Assembly (NCBI GenBank): GCA_964588795.1
Contig: CAZPQN010000050.1
Location: 1 to 12,840, forward strand
From: CAZPQN01 sp964588795
GTDB lineage: Bacteria; Fidelibacterota; UBA2242
DNA length: 12,840 bases
Reading direction: 5' to 3'
The notes beneath the pieces were generated by a model. It did no database searches and was not told the DNA's origin. It saw only the letters and a list, made by a program, of their open reading frames with translations. Position numbers and translations under genes: made by a program. Position 1 is the first letter of the stretch. Each line of letters opens with the position of its first letter. Of this stretch, positions 1-7,298 are shown piece after piece.

Positions 1-133
1 TGACCTTGACTCCGCTGTGGTCGGACTGATGTTCGAGATAGACGTAGCCGCTGACAACGTAGAGTGCTTTCTCCTGGGCCAGGAGTAATCCGGTCAAGCC
101 CAAAATAATGCAAAGCAGTAGGCATTTACGCAT
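1..133 (-). CDS. Secreted protein, N-terminal fragment (truncated by window edge)
   Basis: Read on the minus strand from an ATG at 133-131, the frame is open to the left edge (44 codons). It begins MRKCLLLCIILGLTGLLLAQ, a textbook signal peptide with a basic n-region, a hydrophobic core and a predicted cut after LLLA, leaving Gln at +1. The mature start contains SGYVYLEHQSDHSGVKV. This resembles the opening strand of carboxypeptidase-regulatory-like beta-sandwich domains common in FCB secreted proteins (pattern G-x-V-x-L-E-x-Q-x-D-H-S-G-V). Two in-frame ATGs lie upstream (157 and 169). I prefer 133 because AAGGA sits about 10 bases ahead of it and the signal peptide then starts cleanly. The gene is divergent from the main operon. 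Its full function cannot be known because the body lies outside the window. Confidence 0.7.
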   Translation of the reverse strand, partial: MRKCLLLCIILGLTGLLLAQEKALYVVSGYVYLEHQSDHSGVKV

Positions 134-190
134 GGCAGATGTATCCTTATGCTTCATGTTTTGTCCCATATATTTCCACCCCTCTATCGG

Positions 191-219
191 GACGCCGTCT
201 ACGGCGTCTTTTGTCTTTT
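191..219 (+). terminator. Terminator-like hairpin with T-rich tail
   Basis: GACGCCG (191-197), loop TCTA, then CGGCGTC (202-208) form a perfect 7-bp GC-rich stem. Two flanking G-T pairs could extend it. TTTTGTCTTTT follows on the plus strand. The geometry is that of a Rho-independent terminator reading rightwards, but no plus-strand gene is seen upstream, so its role is unclear. It could stop antisense readthrough towards the operon, or be an operator-like palindrome in the leader of the divergent minus-strand gene. Confidence 0.35.
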
Positions 220-303
220 CTCGTCGAGAACTACAAGTCATAAAAGCTTGCACCTTCCCCCTGCCGGTTTTGGAGCGGTCGGGAGGAAATGGATTTACCA
301 AAT

Positions 304-328
304 AGCCTTCTCCCTGTGGAGAGGGGCT
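304..328. repeat. REP-like imperfect palindrome
   Basis: The arm CCTTCTCC (306-313), loop CTGT and arm GGAGAGGG (318-325) pair over 8 positions with one G-T pair. A bulged G and two more pairs (AG with CT) extend the stem. Pyrimidine-rich palindromes of this type are commonly dispersed as REP/MITE-like elements between genes in many bacterial genomes. Only one copy is present here, so repeat status is inferred from its appearance. Confidence 0.35.
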
Positions 329-624
329 GGTTTGCATAGTGAGCCTTCCTCGGTTCGTCGTTCTTGAGTTGAAAAAACGTGCCGGTAATGCCGGCCAGCA
401 ACAACAAAGGGAACTTCACGCTAAAAAGAACGGTTACATTTTATTAGAAAATTTCTTAATTGTCAATATTTATTTTCATCTGCCACTCAATCTTACCCAT
501 TAAGTGGGCTGAATCACATATTTAGTCGTTCGGTTGGGCCCGTATAAATGCACTGATTAACCGGCCGAATTGGAGCACTCACCAGCGGCTGGCAACCCAC
601 TTTTTTATTCGCTTAAGGTTTTTC

Positions 625-656
625 TTGACAATCTGCCGAATCAAAACCAAATTTTG
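625..656 (+). promoter_or_regulatory. Candidate promoter for the rightward operon
   Basis: TTGACA at 625-630 matches the sigma70 -35 box, but no good -10 hexamer follows at 16-18 bases. AAATTTTG at 649-656 differs by one base from the Bacteroidetes -7 element TAnnTTTG and lies 21 bases after the TTG at 625-627, close to the known -33/-7 spacing. It sits 60-90 bases before the first start codon in AT-rich DNA. The call rests on motif matching only. Confidence 0.3.
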
Positions 657-704
657 CTCTGCAATGAATCAGACTGAAAAAAGCATATTTTCCAACTCCA
701 TTAT

Positions 705-709
705 AAGGA
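705..709 (+). promoter_or_regulatory. Ribosome binding site of the first operon gene
   Basis: AAGGA, 7 bases before the ATG at 717. It supports that start and shows that Shine-Dalgarno initiation is used in this genome. Confidence 0.6.
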
Positions 710-716
710 ATTCGCC

Positions 717-2828
717 ATGACCAAACGTTCGAATTTCGGAAAATTTAGCCTCATTCTTTTACTGTCTGTCGCCAGCCTTCTCGCCGAGGATTATCGTTGG
801 TTGATCACCTTTCCGTTCGCCACCAACGACTGGGGCAAGAAACTGTCTTCGGGCGAAATCAAAACGGCAGTGAGAGTGCAATTCATCAAACTGACCCCCG
901 GTACTTACAAGCTCAACCAATTCTGGGTACGCCCCACGACTACTTTCGCCAGCTGGGTGATTGATTCAGTGCAACTCTGGCAGAATACCGATGATTACCC
1001 CGGCAGTTTAGACCGCAATCAGGATCTGCTGGTCAGTTCCAAACCGGTGAATATCGCCGTGCAGTCCTCACCGACAGATCAGATCCGCTTCACCGTGCCC
1101 GATAATTACATCCTGGAAGACACCACCACCTTCTTCGTGACCATGGTCGTCCACAACTGGCGCGATGCCAATCCGACCAATATCGAGATCAGCAATCAGA
1201 ACGGGGCCGCGGTAGGCCTCGCTATCAATGACAACGATTTGGGAATTGATAACGGCACACCGAACAATTACGCCACCAGTTCCGGCAACATTTTCACCGT
1301 GCGGGCGCTCAACTTACCGGTGACCATTCATAATAAAAACCAGTCCACGCTGGAAGACGATGTGCATTTTTTCCCCAACTACACTCCGCTTAACGGGACT
1401 ACGGTAAGTAAAAGTGAAATCCTGAGTGACCTGCACTTTTCGGCGTACGTCCTGATTGATACCAATGCCGCCAATTACAAGATGACCTATGCCTCGCTCT
1501 ACATCGGGTGGGACAATACCATTCTGCGCCTCGATTCTCTGTATTACGGCGACGCCTGGAACGGCAAGGAATTCCATGACGATGGCAGTGGTTTCGGGGT
1601 AATCAGCGGGGGTTCACAAACCAATTACTCGGTTGTGCGGTTTGAGGGTATTGTCGTGGACACGATCAATTATGTCAGCATCGCCAATAAATATTTAGCG
1701 GTTCTCGACTTCACTGTGCTGAAACCCGGCATCAGTCCGCTCTTTCTTTCCGATATAACTATTCACGACGAGTGGGGCATTCCCTATCACGTTTACCGCA
1801 AAACCACCAACGCCACCACGGCGGCGACTCCCAAAAACGACGCCTGGGCGAAATTCATTCTGGGCGACTTTGCCGGCAATCCCGACGCGCTCACCAACGG
1901 CCAGTGTGATGCCGAGGTGGATGCCATGACCGACATCAGCTTGTTCTCGAATTACCTATGGCTCAGTCCGGACTCGGCGAATTGGTACAGCCGATTCGAC
2001 GTCGGCAGTAGGTTTTCACACGATCCCGACGCGCTCGTCCCCGATGACACCACCAATTTCTATGACCTGATGGTGATTGGGACGAATTACTACCGCAGTT
2101 ACACGGGTGCCTTCAACCAGAAAGCTGTCGTTTCCCAGCCGCAAGCGGTGCAAATCTACTTGAGTGAAGTCGAGCAAAGTCAGGACAAGCTGATCAGTCT
2201 CCAGCTCGCAGTCGCCGGAATCCGCGACCTGACTTCGGCGCAATGCAAACTGCGCTTCGATCCGCGAGCCCTGATTTTCCGGAATGCCGAACCCGGTTCG
2301 CTGATCCGGGCGCATGCTCCGCAGACTGTGCAGTTCCTTCATATTCCATCGCTGAACGACGGAGTGGTTGACATCTCCCTGCTCGCTCTACCGCAAACCA
2401 TCAACGGCAATGGCGTTTTGCTGACCCTCAATTTCGAAGTCCAGGAATCGGCGATGATTCGACCTTTTCTGGAATCTATAGAAATGTACTCGTCAACCGG
2501 TGCTCTCATTCCGGCTCAGGTCGAAAAAAGCGTCCTTCTTCCAACAAAATTCAAAACCCTGCAGGCCTATCCAAATCCGTTCAACCCCAGCACAACCTTG
2601 GAATTCCGGCTCAGGGATAATGAAGCCGGCCATTACCGACTGCAGATTTTCGACCTGCGTGGGCAGTGTCTCAGGACCATTAGCGAGGCGTACTATCCGG
2701 CGGGCATCTATCGCTACCAATGGGACGGAACCGACAGCAGAGGCGTTCCGGCTACCGCTGGTATTTACCTGGTAGCATTAAAAGCTGAACACAATCAGTT
2801 TTATAATAAAATAATTCTGTTACGCTGA
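717..2828 (+). CDS. Secreted protein with cohesin-like and dockerin-like modules and a T9SS sorting domain
   Basis: 703 aa. The signal peptide (about 1-23) is cut at LLA/ED. Residues 25-200 form a beta-rich N-terminal domain with no clear family. Residues about 235-365 look cohesin-like (MTYASLYIGWDNTILRLDS, then a hydrophobic strand ending DFTVLKPG). Residues 381-462 look like a divergent doubled dockerin: VDAMTDISLFSNYLW, then FDVGSRFSHDPDALVPDDTT followed by NFYDLMVIGTNYY. This resembles the PDxxxDFxDLMIFAxNY motif of FCB cohesin/dockerin proteins. Residues 475-600 are a second cohesin-like domain (LISLQLAVAGIRDLTSAQCK, LRFDPRAL). Residues 615-703 are a FlgD-like/type A T9SS sorting domain (YPNPFNPSTT, YRLQIFDLRGQ, YQWDGTDSRG, AGIYLV, ending KIILLR). 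The protein is probably exported through the outer membrane and held on the surface. It has no catalytic domain. The next gene is its paralogue, 11 bases downstream. The sorting domain is near certain; the cohesin and dockerin calls are pattern-based. Confidence 0.9.
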   Translation: MTKRSNFGKFSLILLLSVASLLAEDYRWLITFPFATNDWGKKLSSGEIKTAVRVQFIKLTPGTYKLNQFWVRPTTTFASWVIDSVQLWQNTDDYPGSLDRNQDLLVSSKPVNIAVQSSPTDQIRFTVPDNYILEDTTTFFVTMVVHNWRDANPTNIEISNQNGAAVGLAINDNDLGIDNGTPNNYATSSGNIFTVRALNLPVTIHNKNQSTLEDDVHFFPNYTPLNGTTVSKSEILSDLHFSAYVLIDTNAANYKMTYASLYIGWDNTILRLDSLYYGDAWNGKEFHDDGSGFGVISGGSQTNYSVVRFEGIVVDTINYVSIANKYLAVLDFTVLKPGISPLFLSDITIHDEWGIPYHVYRKTTNATTAATPKNDAWAKFILGDFAGNPDALTNGQCDAEVDAMTDISLFSNYLWLSPDSANWYSRFDVGSRFSHDPDALVPDDTTNFYDLMVIGTNYYRSYTGAFNQKAVVSQPQAVQIYLSEVEQSQDKLISLQLAVAGIRDLTSAQCKLRFDPRALIFRNAEPGSLIRAHAPQTVQFLHIPSLNDGVVDISLLALPQTINGNGVLLTLNFEVQESAMIRPFLESIEMYSSTGALIPAQVEKSVLLPTKFKTLQAYPNPFNPSTTLEFRLRDNEAGHYRLQIFDLRGQCLRTISEAYYPAGIYRYQWDGTDSRGVPATAGIYLVALKAEHNQFYNKIILLR

Positions 2829-2839
2829 GCGGCAAGACC

Positions 2840-5038
2840 TTGCCTTTCTCTTCTCCTAATATCAACATAGGCCGGTTCAGGACGTTTCTGATAACGTTGC
2901 TGGTGGTTCTCTTTTGCGCCTCCCTCCCAGCCCAGCAACAGGTCGGGTTGAAATTGTACTATCCGACAAAAAGCGCCTACAATCACTGGGGGCACCTCGC
3001 TTCCGGAGACACGGTGGCTATCGGTTACTACCGTTTTTCAAAAAGCCCGTCCGACCCGCGCTCGTATGCTTTGACCAACCTGGAATTGTATCCGATCAGC
3101 AATCATGCCTCGCGCTGGTTCGTGGATGAGTTGCGTCTCTACCGGGATGACGGAGATAAAATTTTCAACAGAGCGGATGTTTTGGTGCACTCATCCATCA
3201 CCATTGCCCCTCTGCCACTGCAAGACGAAGGAGTAATTCCGCTCAATATAGCTATCGATACAGTACAGTTAGACGCAACAAAATATCTCTGGATTGTCGC
3301 CTGCCTGCATGACTGGCGGGATTCCGATCCGGAAAATCTCGAGATCACGACGGGAGCAAGTGGTCCGGATCAGTACTGGTTCAGCGTTGATACACTGGGC
3401 GGATTCACCGTCTATCCGAGCGCCACGGCCAATTTTTCCCATGACCCGCAGAGCCGATTCTATTATCAGGCGAAAAATCTGCCCGTCACCATTCGGAACA
3501 ACTTCGCCACCATCGCCGAGGATGACAGCATCCGACGCAACATGTTTTTCCCCAATTATCAGCCGCTCAATACCGCGGGCGGCAAACAGCAACGACTCAC
3601 CGACCTGACTTTCTTTGCGGATGTGCATTTGCCCCTGACAACCACCAACAATGAGTTCAAATTGTCTGCCGCCGCCTTCGATATTGGTTTCGATAATACC
3701 ATTCTGGAACTCGATACAACTGGCTTCGCATTGGGCGAAGCGTGGGGCGCCGATCCGGGGTACTGGGTCAGCGATACACTCGTTTATCGTTCTGACCAAC
3801 CCACCGATCCGACGCGTTCGGTTTATCATTTCAGCGGACGTCTGCAAAACAGCCTGACCGATACAGCGCAATGGCGACAGATCAACAACCAACCCGTAGC
3901 CCGCTTCAAATTCCGGGTGATCCGTCCCGGGATAAGTCCGATTTATATCCTGAATGAGGATTTGCGGGATAATTTCAACATCCGGTACCATACTTATCGC
4001 ATTTTGCAGAATGGCACCAATCCAGCGGACAGATATGACGGTTGGGCGAAGTTCATCCTCGGGGATTGCATTTACGCCACCGCCGCCAAAGCCCGTGCCG
4101 ACTACCAGCATATGGGCGATAGCCAGGTGACCTGGGAAGACATTACCTTATTAGCGGAATATATCTGGCTCGGCAGATCCCATAGCAACTGGCACGCGCG
4201 GTTCGACATTGGCAGTGCCGGTTCGCTCGATCCGGATCAGTTAGTCAGCGACGACACCACCAATTTTTTCGACCTGCTGATGTTGGTCCGCAATTACCGA
4301 CGCACTTATCAGGGTGCCTTTTTGCAGAAAGTACAGGCAGACGGCAAATCTCTGCCGTTAACCTTGGAGCTGGTGCCTGAAGGCAGTGAAAACGGCTTTG
4401 ATTGTTATGCAGTCAACATCCAAAATGCATCCAATATCGCCGCTCTGCAGATTAAGTTGACCTACGCCAGTTGCGGAGAGGAAATGATTACCGTCCAGCC
4501 GTCGGCTTGGCTGGAGCAAATGGCAAATCGGCATCTGTTCCTGCAGGCGCCGGTTGGAAAAGGGCAGATCGACCTCAACCTGTTGTTTCCGGACATCCCG
4601 CTCGACGGAAAGGGAACGCTCTGCCGAATCCGACTCCAGCAGACGCATTCTGTAGCACCCGCCCTGAAAATCACGGAAGTCATCGCGCGTGACGCTGATC
4701 TCCGACCCATCGAATTGGCACCGTTTAGCGCGGAGTTGCCGACCACATTGCCTCATCAGACTCTGCTGGTGTCGAATTACCCCAATCCATTCAACGCAAG
4801 GACCTTTATTACCTTGCAGATAGGATCGGAAGCGGATGGCGATTATAGCATCAGAATTTTCGACACCGGTGGCAATTTAGTCCGGGAATTTCCGCGTCAG
4901 AAATTGAGTTCCGGCCTTTATCGTTTCTGGTGGGACGGTCGTAATGACCTGCATGCGCCGGTCGCCAGCGGTTTATATTTTATATTGATAACCGGAAAAA
5001 AGCACTCCCAGTCGCACAAAATGTTACTCCTGCGCTAA
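2840..5038 (+). CDS. Paralogous secreted protein with cohesin-like and dockerin-like modules and a T9SS sorting domain
   Basis: 732 aa, starting at TTG 2840. An in-frame stop at 2807 and no ATG or GTG before the signal peptide make this the only sensible start. It has no good ribosome site, so translation is probably coupled to the gene ending 11 bases earlier. The signal peptide (1-31) ends SLPA/QQQ, leaving Gln at +1. Domain order matches the preceding gene: beta-rich N-terminal part with DDGDKIFNRADVL and LHDWRDSDPENLEI; LPVTIRN and FFPNYQPLN; cohesin-like 255-385 (AAFDIGFDNTILELD); dockerin-like 403-492 (VTWEDITLLAEYIWL, then DPDQLVSDDTTNFFDLLML followed by VRNYRR); cohesin-like 505-630; sorting domain 643-732 (YPNPFN, YSIRIFDTGGN, WWDGRND, SGLYFI, ending KMLLLR). 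No enzyme domain is present. It is a surface or secreted structural protein by inference. The tandem arrangement indicates gene duplication followed by divergence. Confidence 0.88.
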   Translation: MPFSSPNINIGRFRTFLITLLVVLFCASLPAQQQVGLKLYYPTKSAYNHWGHLASGDTVAIGYYRFSKSPSDPRSYALTNLELYPISNHASRWFVDELRLYRDDGDKIFNRADVLVHSSITIAPLPLQDEGVIPLNIAIDTVQLDATKYLWIVACLHDWRDSDPENLEITTGASGPDQYWFSVDTLGGFTVYPSATANFSHDPQSRFYYQAKNLPVTIRNNFATIAEDDSIRRNMFFPNYQPLNTAGGKQQRLTDLTFFADVHLPLTTTNNEFKLSAAAFDIGFDNTILELDTTGFALGEAWGADPGYWVSDTLVYRSDQPTDPTRSVYHFSGRLQNSLTDTAQWRQINNQPVARFKFRVIRPGISPIYILNEDLRDNFNIRYHTYRILQNGTNPADRYDGWAKFILGDCIYATAAKARADYQHMGDSQVTWEDITLLAEYIWLGRSHSNWHARFDIGSAGSLDPDQLVSDDTTNFFDLLMLVRNYRRTYQGAFLQKVQADGKSLPLTLELVPEGSENGFDCYAVNIQNASNIAALQIKLTYASCGEEMITVQPSAWLEQMANRHLFLQAPVGKGQIDLNLLFPDIPLDGKGTLCRIRLQQTHSVAPALKITEVIARDADLRPIELAPFSAELPTTLPHQTLLVSNYPNPFNARTFITLQIGSEADGDYSIRIFDTGGNLVREFPRQKLSSGLYRFWWDGRNDLHAPVASGLYFILITGKKHSQSHKMLLLR

Positions 5039-5039
5039 C

Positions 5040-5044
5040 GAGGA
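5040..5044 (+). promoter_or_regulatory. Ribosome binding site for the 5052 gene
   Basis: GAGGA, 7 bases before ATG 5052, in the 13-base gap after the previous stop codon. It supports this start and tight operon organisation. Confidence 0.6.
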
Positions 5045-5051
5045 AAATAAT

Positions 5052-6134
5052 ATGCGTAAAGCAAGTTTACTCATCGTGTGCATAATCCTGACGGTCTCCG
5101 GATGGGTGGCCAACCTGACCGCCCAGACCGCCCCGCACGTCTACCTGCAAATCAGCTCCGCAACGGTCACGCTCGGGGATACCGTTCGCCTGACAGTGGG
5201 TGTGGATCAGGGTGACTCGATTAAATCCGTGCTGCTTTTGTTGAATTATACCGAGTCCAAGTACCGCTTCCTCAATGGCACCTCCTCGACCCTGTTTCAG
5301 GGAGCAACGTTCTGGGACATTCACCCGCAAAGCAGTGACAGCGACACGATGCTTTATATGGTCGGAGTAACGCTCGGAGCTGGGCGCTACGTGAAAGCTC
5401 CCGGTGAGTTTTTTATCCTGCACTTCGTCGCCAAAGATACCGGTCAGGCGAACTTTGGTTTTGATTCGCTCAGGTTCATGACTCCCAGCCTGCGATACTT
5501 CGCGGGTACCGGCGATAATCTGAGCTCGGTGATCTTTCCGGTGGACACTTTCCCGCCGGCGGCGATTACCGATTTTCGCGTACAGGAAGCCGGCAGTGGC
5601 AAATTGCAGTTTCAGTGGCATAATCCCAACGATGAAGACTTCATGGGCGTCACCATTATTCGCAGTACGGCGGGATTCGCGGATTCCCTCAACACCCCCG
5701 GCACCTTCATCGCCTACAGCGGCAGGGCAACCGGTTTCGAGGATGCTAACCTTGACAATCACCAGATCTACTACTACTCCGCATTTACCTTCGATGAGAT
5801 TCCCAACTACTCGCGACCGGTTTATCTCAAGGCGGAGCCGAAAGCCGAGTACATCTACGCCTATCCCAATCCTTTCAATCCCAGCAACGGAGTCCATTTT
5901 AAAACCATCTTTCCTTATGACACCTTCATCGACATCAGCATCTACGACGCGGTCGGCAATCTGGTGCTGAAATTGTATAAAAATGAACCTATCACCGCCA
6001 ACGATCCGACCAAAGAGCTAATCTGGGATGGTCGTAATGCCGACGGGGATGTGGTGGCTAACGGAGTCTATTATTACATCGTCAAAACCGCACAAGGAGA
6101 TAAAAAAATTGAAAAAGTGGCTGTCTTGCGTTAA
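5052..6134 (+). CDS. Secreted cohesin-like/FnIII-like protein with T9SS sorting domain
   Basis: 360 aa. The signal peptide (1-24) ends LTA/QT, leaving Gln at +1. Residues 29-163 match the cohesin pattern well: VYLQISSATVTLGDTVRLTV opens the domain, then VLLLLNYTESKYRFL, and a G-E-F-F-I-L-H-F strand before a closing FGFDSLRF. Residues 168-262 look like a fibronectin type III domain (FPPAAITDFRV, GVTIIRS, YYYSAFTFDE). Residues 268-360 are a FlgD-like/T9SS type A sorting domain (AYPNPFNPSNG, FIDISIYDAVGNLVLKL, LIWDGRNADGD, VANGVYYYIV, ending KVAVLR). Unlike its two upstream neighbours it has a single cohesin-like domain and no dockerin-like stretch. It would therefore be a candidate receptor for their dockerin-like parts (inference). 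No enzyme motif is visible. Its last 26 bases overlap the next gene, whose ribosome site lies inside this coding sequence. Confidence 0.92.
   Translation: MRKASLLIVCIILTVSGWVANLTAQTAPHVYLQISSATVTLGDTVRLTVGVDQGDSIKSVLLLLNYTESKYRFLNGTSSTLFQGATFWDIHPQSSDSDTMLYMVGVTLGAGRYVKAPGEFFILHFVAKDTGQANFGFDSLRFMTPSLRYFAGTGDNLSSVIFPVDTFPPAAITDFRVQEAGSGKLQFQWHNPNDEDFMGVTIIRSTAGFADSLNTPGTFIAYSGRATGFEDANLDNHQIYYYSAFTFDEIPNYSRPVYLKAEPKAEYIYAYPNPFNPSNGVHFKTIFPYDTFIDISIYDAVGNLVLKLYKNEPITANDPTKELIWDGRNADGDVVANGVYYYIVKTAQGDKKIEKVAVLR
6094..6099 (+). promoter_or_regulatory. Ribosome binding site embedded in the upstream gene
   Basis: AAGGAG lies inside the sorting-domain codons of the 5052-6134 gene, 9 bases before a TTG at 6109. 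It decides the start of the PorV-like gene: the upstream in-frame ATG at 6028 would add 27 residues of antisense-like, non-signal sequence in front of a perfect signal peptide. Confidence 0.7.
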
Positions 6135-7290
6135 CCGCCGGATCTGCGTTATAGGTTTAGCGCTAAGCCTGAGCGGCGCGGCGGTCGCCCAGACCGGAGG
6201 CCAGGCGGGTACTTTTCTCGGATTGACTTCCGGAGCGCGGGCGTTCGGATTGAGCGGCACTGCCCTGGCCCTGACCGACGACGCTTCCGCCCTGTTCGTA
6301 AATCCCGGAATGTTGGGAGTATTAGCTGATATTCAGCTCAATGCGACTTTGGCGCGTCTGAATTTGGACCGGCGCTATTATGATTTCGCTTTTGTTTACC
6401 CGATGAATAACATTGGCAATTTCGCCCTGGGCTGGACGCAGTTCGGCATTGACAACATCACCGGCCGCGACCAGAACGGCTTCATCACCCAGAAATTTTC
6501 CGACTTGCAAAGCGCCTTCAATTTGGGTTACGGACGGATGGTCGGCGAACTTTTCTCGATAGGCCTATCCGTCAAGTTACTTTATCACAACTTGGCGGGA
6601 TACTATGCGACCGGTAATGCGATAGATATCGGAACTGCAATCTATTTGGGCGATCATTTTACGATCGGCGGCGTATTCCGGAATGTCAATTCCAGTTTGA
6701 AATGGAACACCAACTCCCAGTACCGGGAGACCTACCCGACCCAGATCGGGATGGGACTGGCTTATTACGATCCGCTGAATATCCGCAATTTATTGCTGGC
6801 CACCGATTTTTTTCTGACGGACAACAAACTGAGTCATTATAGTTTGGGAGCGGAATATCTGATAAAAGACATGGTGGCGGTCCGCGGCGGTTATGCCAAC
6901 AGCGGTATTGCGTTCGGCGGCGGAATCTTGTACGGCCCAATGAAATTGGACATCGCCTATACGCCGGAAAAATTTTCGGGCGGCAGTCGGATTAATTTTA
7001 CACTCAGCTGGTTCATTTCGCCCGGAGCGGGTGCTGAAGTCAGCGAAGAAGAACCGGTCATCGAACCTGTCGAAGTCCCGCCAGCGCAACCGCCGGCGCA
7101 GACTCAGGAATATCGTCCGACGCCGGTTCAGAAGCAACGCGTCACCATTTTGTCGGGGCCCCTGAAAGCCGAACAGGCGGAGGTCATCCGCGTTGACGAA
7201 AATGCGCGGACGATTACCGTACGACTCCTGTCACTGCCCGGCTCGGAACCGATTACTTTAGGGCTTGACCAGGTAAAATTTATCGAGTGA
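6109..7290 (+). CDS. PorV/PorQ-family outer-membrane beta-barrel protein with C-terminal extension
   Basis: 393 aa from TTG 6109. The signal peptide MKKWLSCVNRRICVIGLALS continues to a cut at AVA/QT, again leaving Gln at +1. Residues about 30-304 match the PorV/PorQ family: the hallmark opening GARAFGLSGTALALTDDASA followed by LFVNPGML, then alternating beta-barrel strands rich in Gly and aromatics (NFALGWTQFGI, SIGLSVKLLYHNLAGY, AVRGGYANSGIAFGGGI, FTLSWF). In Bacteroidetes, PorV is the T9SS outer-membrane shuttle that receives sorting-domain cargo and passes it to the attachment complex. This fits its place directly after three sorting-domain proteins. Unusually, a Glu/Pro-rich linker (about 305-345, EPVIEPVEVPPAQPPAQ) leads to a small C-terminal domain (about 344-393, VTILSGPLKAEQAEVIRVDE then ARTITVRLLSL). 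Whether this copy is the general PorV or one dedicated to this locus cannot be told here. Confidence 0.88.
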   Translation: MKKWLSCVNRRICVIGLALSLSGAAVAQTGGQAGTFLGLTSGARAFGLSGTALALTDDASALFVNPGMLGVLADIQLNATLARLNLDRRYYDFAFVYPMNNIGNFALGWTQFGIDNITGRDQNGFITQKFSDLQSAFNLGYGRMVGELFSIGLSVKLLYHNLAGYYATGNAIDIGTAIYLGDHFTIGGVFRNVNSSLKWNTNSQYRETYPTQIGMGLAYYDPLNIRNLLLATDFFLTDNKLSHYSLGAEYLIKDMVAVRGGYANSGIAFGGGILYGPMKLDIAYTPEKFSGGSRINFTLSWFISPGAGAEVSEEEPVIEPVEVPPAQPPAQTQEYRPTPVQKQRVTILSGPLKAEQAEVIRVDENARTITVRLLSLPGSEPITLGLDQVKFIE

Positions 7291-7298
7291 GATCGACG

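Larger units (their letters stand above)
134..716. other. Intergenic region between divergent genes
   Basis: About 580 bases with no convincing gene. Short open frames exist on both strands but have no recognisable domain, no good ribosome site and no signal peptide. The left half (about 180-400) is GC-richer and contains three small palindromes: 191-208 followed by a T-rich tract, 304-328 which is REP-like, and 381-395 (GCCGG-5-CCGGC). The right half from about 420 is AT-rich, with runs such as TTATTAGAAAATTTCTTAA near 441, as expected for upstream regulatory DNA. It presumably holds promoters for both divergent transcripts. I see no tRNA, rRNA or recognisable riboswitch. Confidence 0.6.
717..5038 (+). 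repeat. Tandem gene duplication (two paralogues)
   Basis: The 703-aa and 732-aa genes share one domain order and several matching blocks: LPVTI then FFPNY then PLN (about residues 200 and 214); AWAKFILGD versus GWAKFILGD; RF-D-V/I-GS then DPD then LV then DDTTNF then D-L; and the GAF-x-QK that follows. Most of the rest has diverged, so the duplication is not recent. No long identical DNA stretch links the two. Confidence 0.8.

Noticed and set aside
108..419. Short open frames of 60-72 codons in the intergenic region
   Set aside because: They overlap each other on both strands, lack domains and ribosome sites, and cover palindromic non-coding DNA.
586..616. CCAGCGGCTGG followed by a T-run as a terminator
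   Set aside because: The palindrome leaves a one-base loop and is separated from the T-run, so it is not a credible stem-loop terminator.
3269..4111. Minus-strand open frame of 280 codons inside the second paralogue
   Set aside because: Antisense to a well-supported secreted protein and without motif support; explained by codon bias of the real gene.
5067..5897. Minus-strand open frame of 276 codons opposite the cohesin/FnIII gene
   Set aside because: Shadow of the real plus-strand gene; no domain or start signal.
6028..6108. Upstream ATG start for the PorV-like gene
   Set aside because: It would add 27 residues ahead of a perfect signal peptide and lies deep in the preceding gene; AAGGAG plus TTG 6109 explains the start better.
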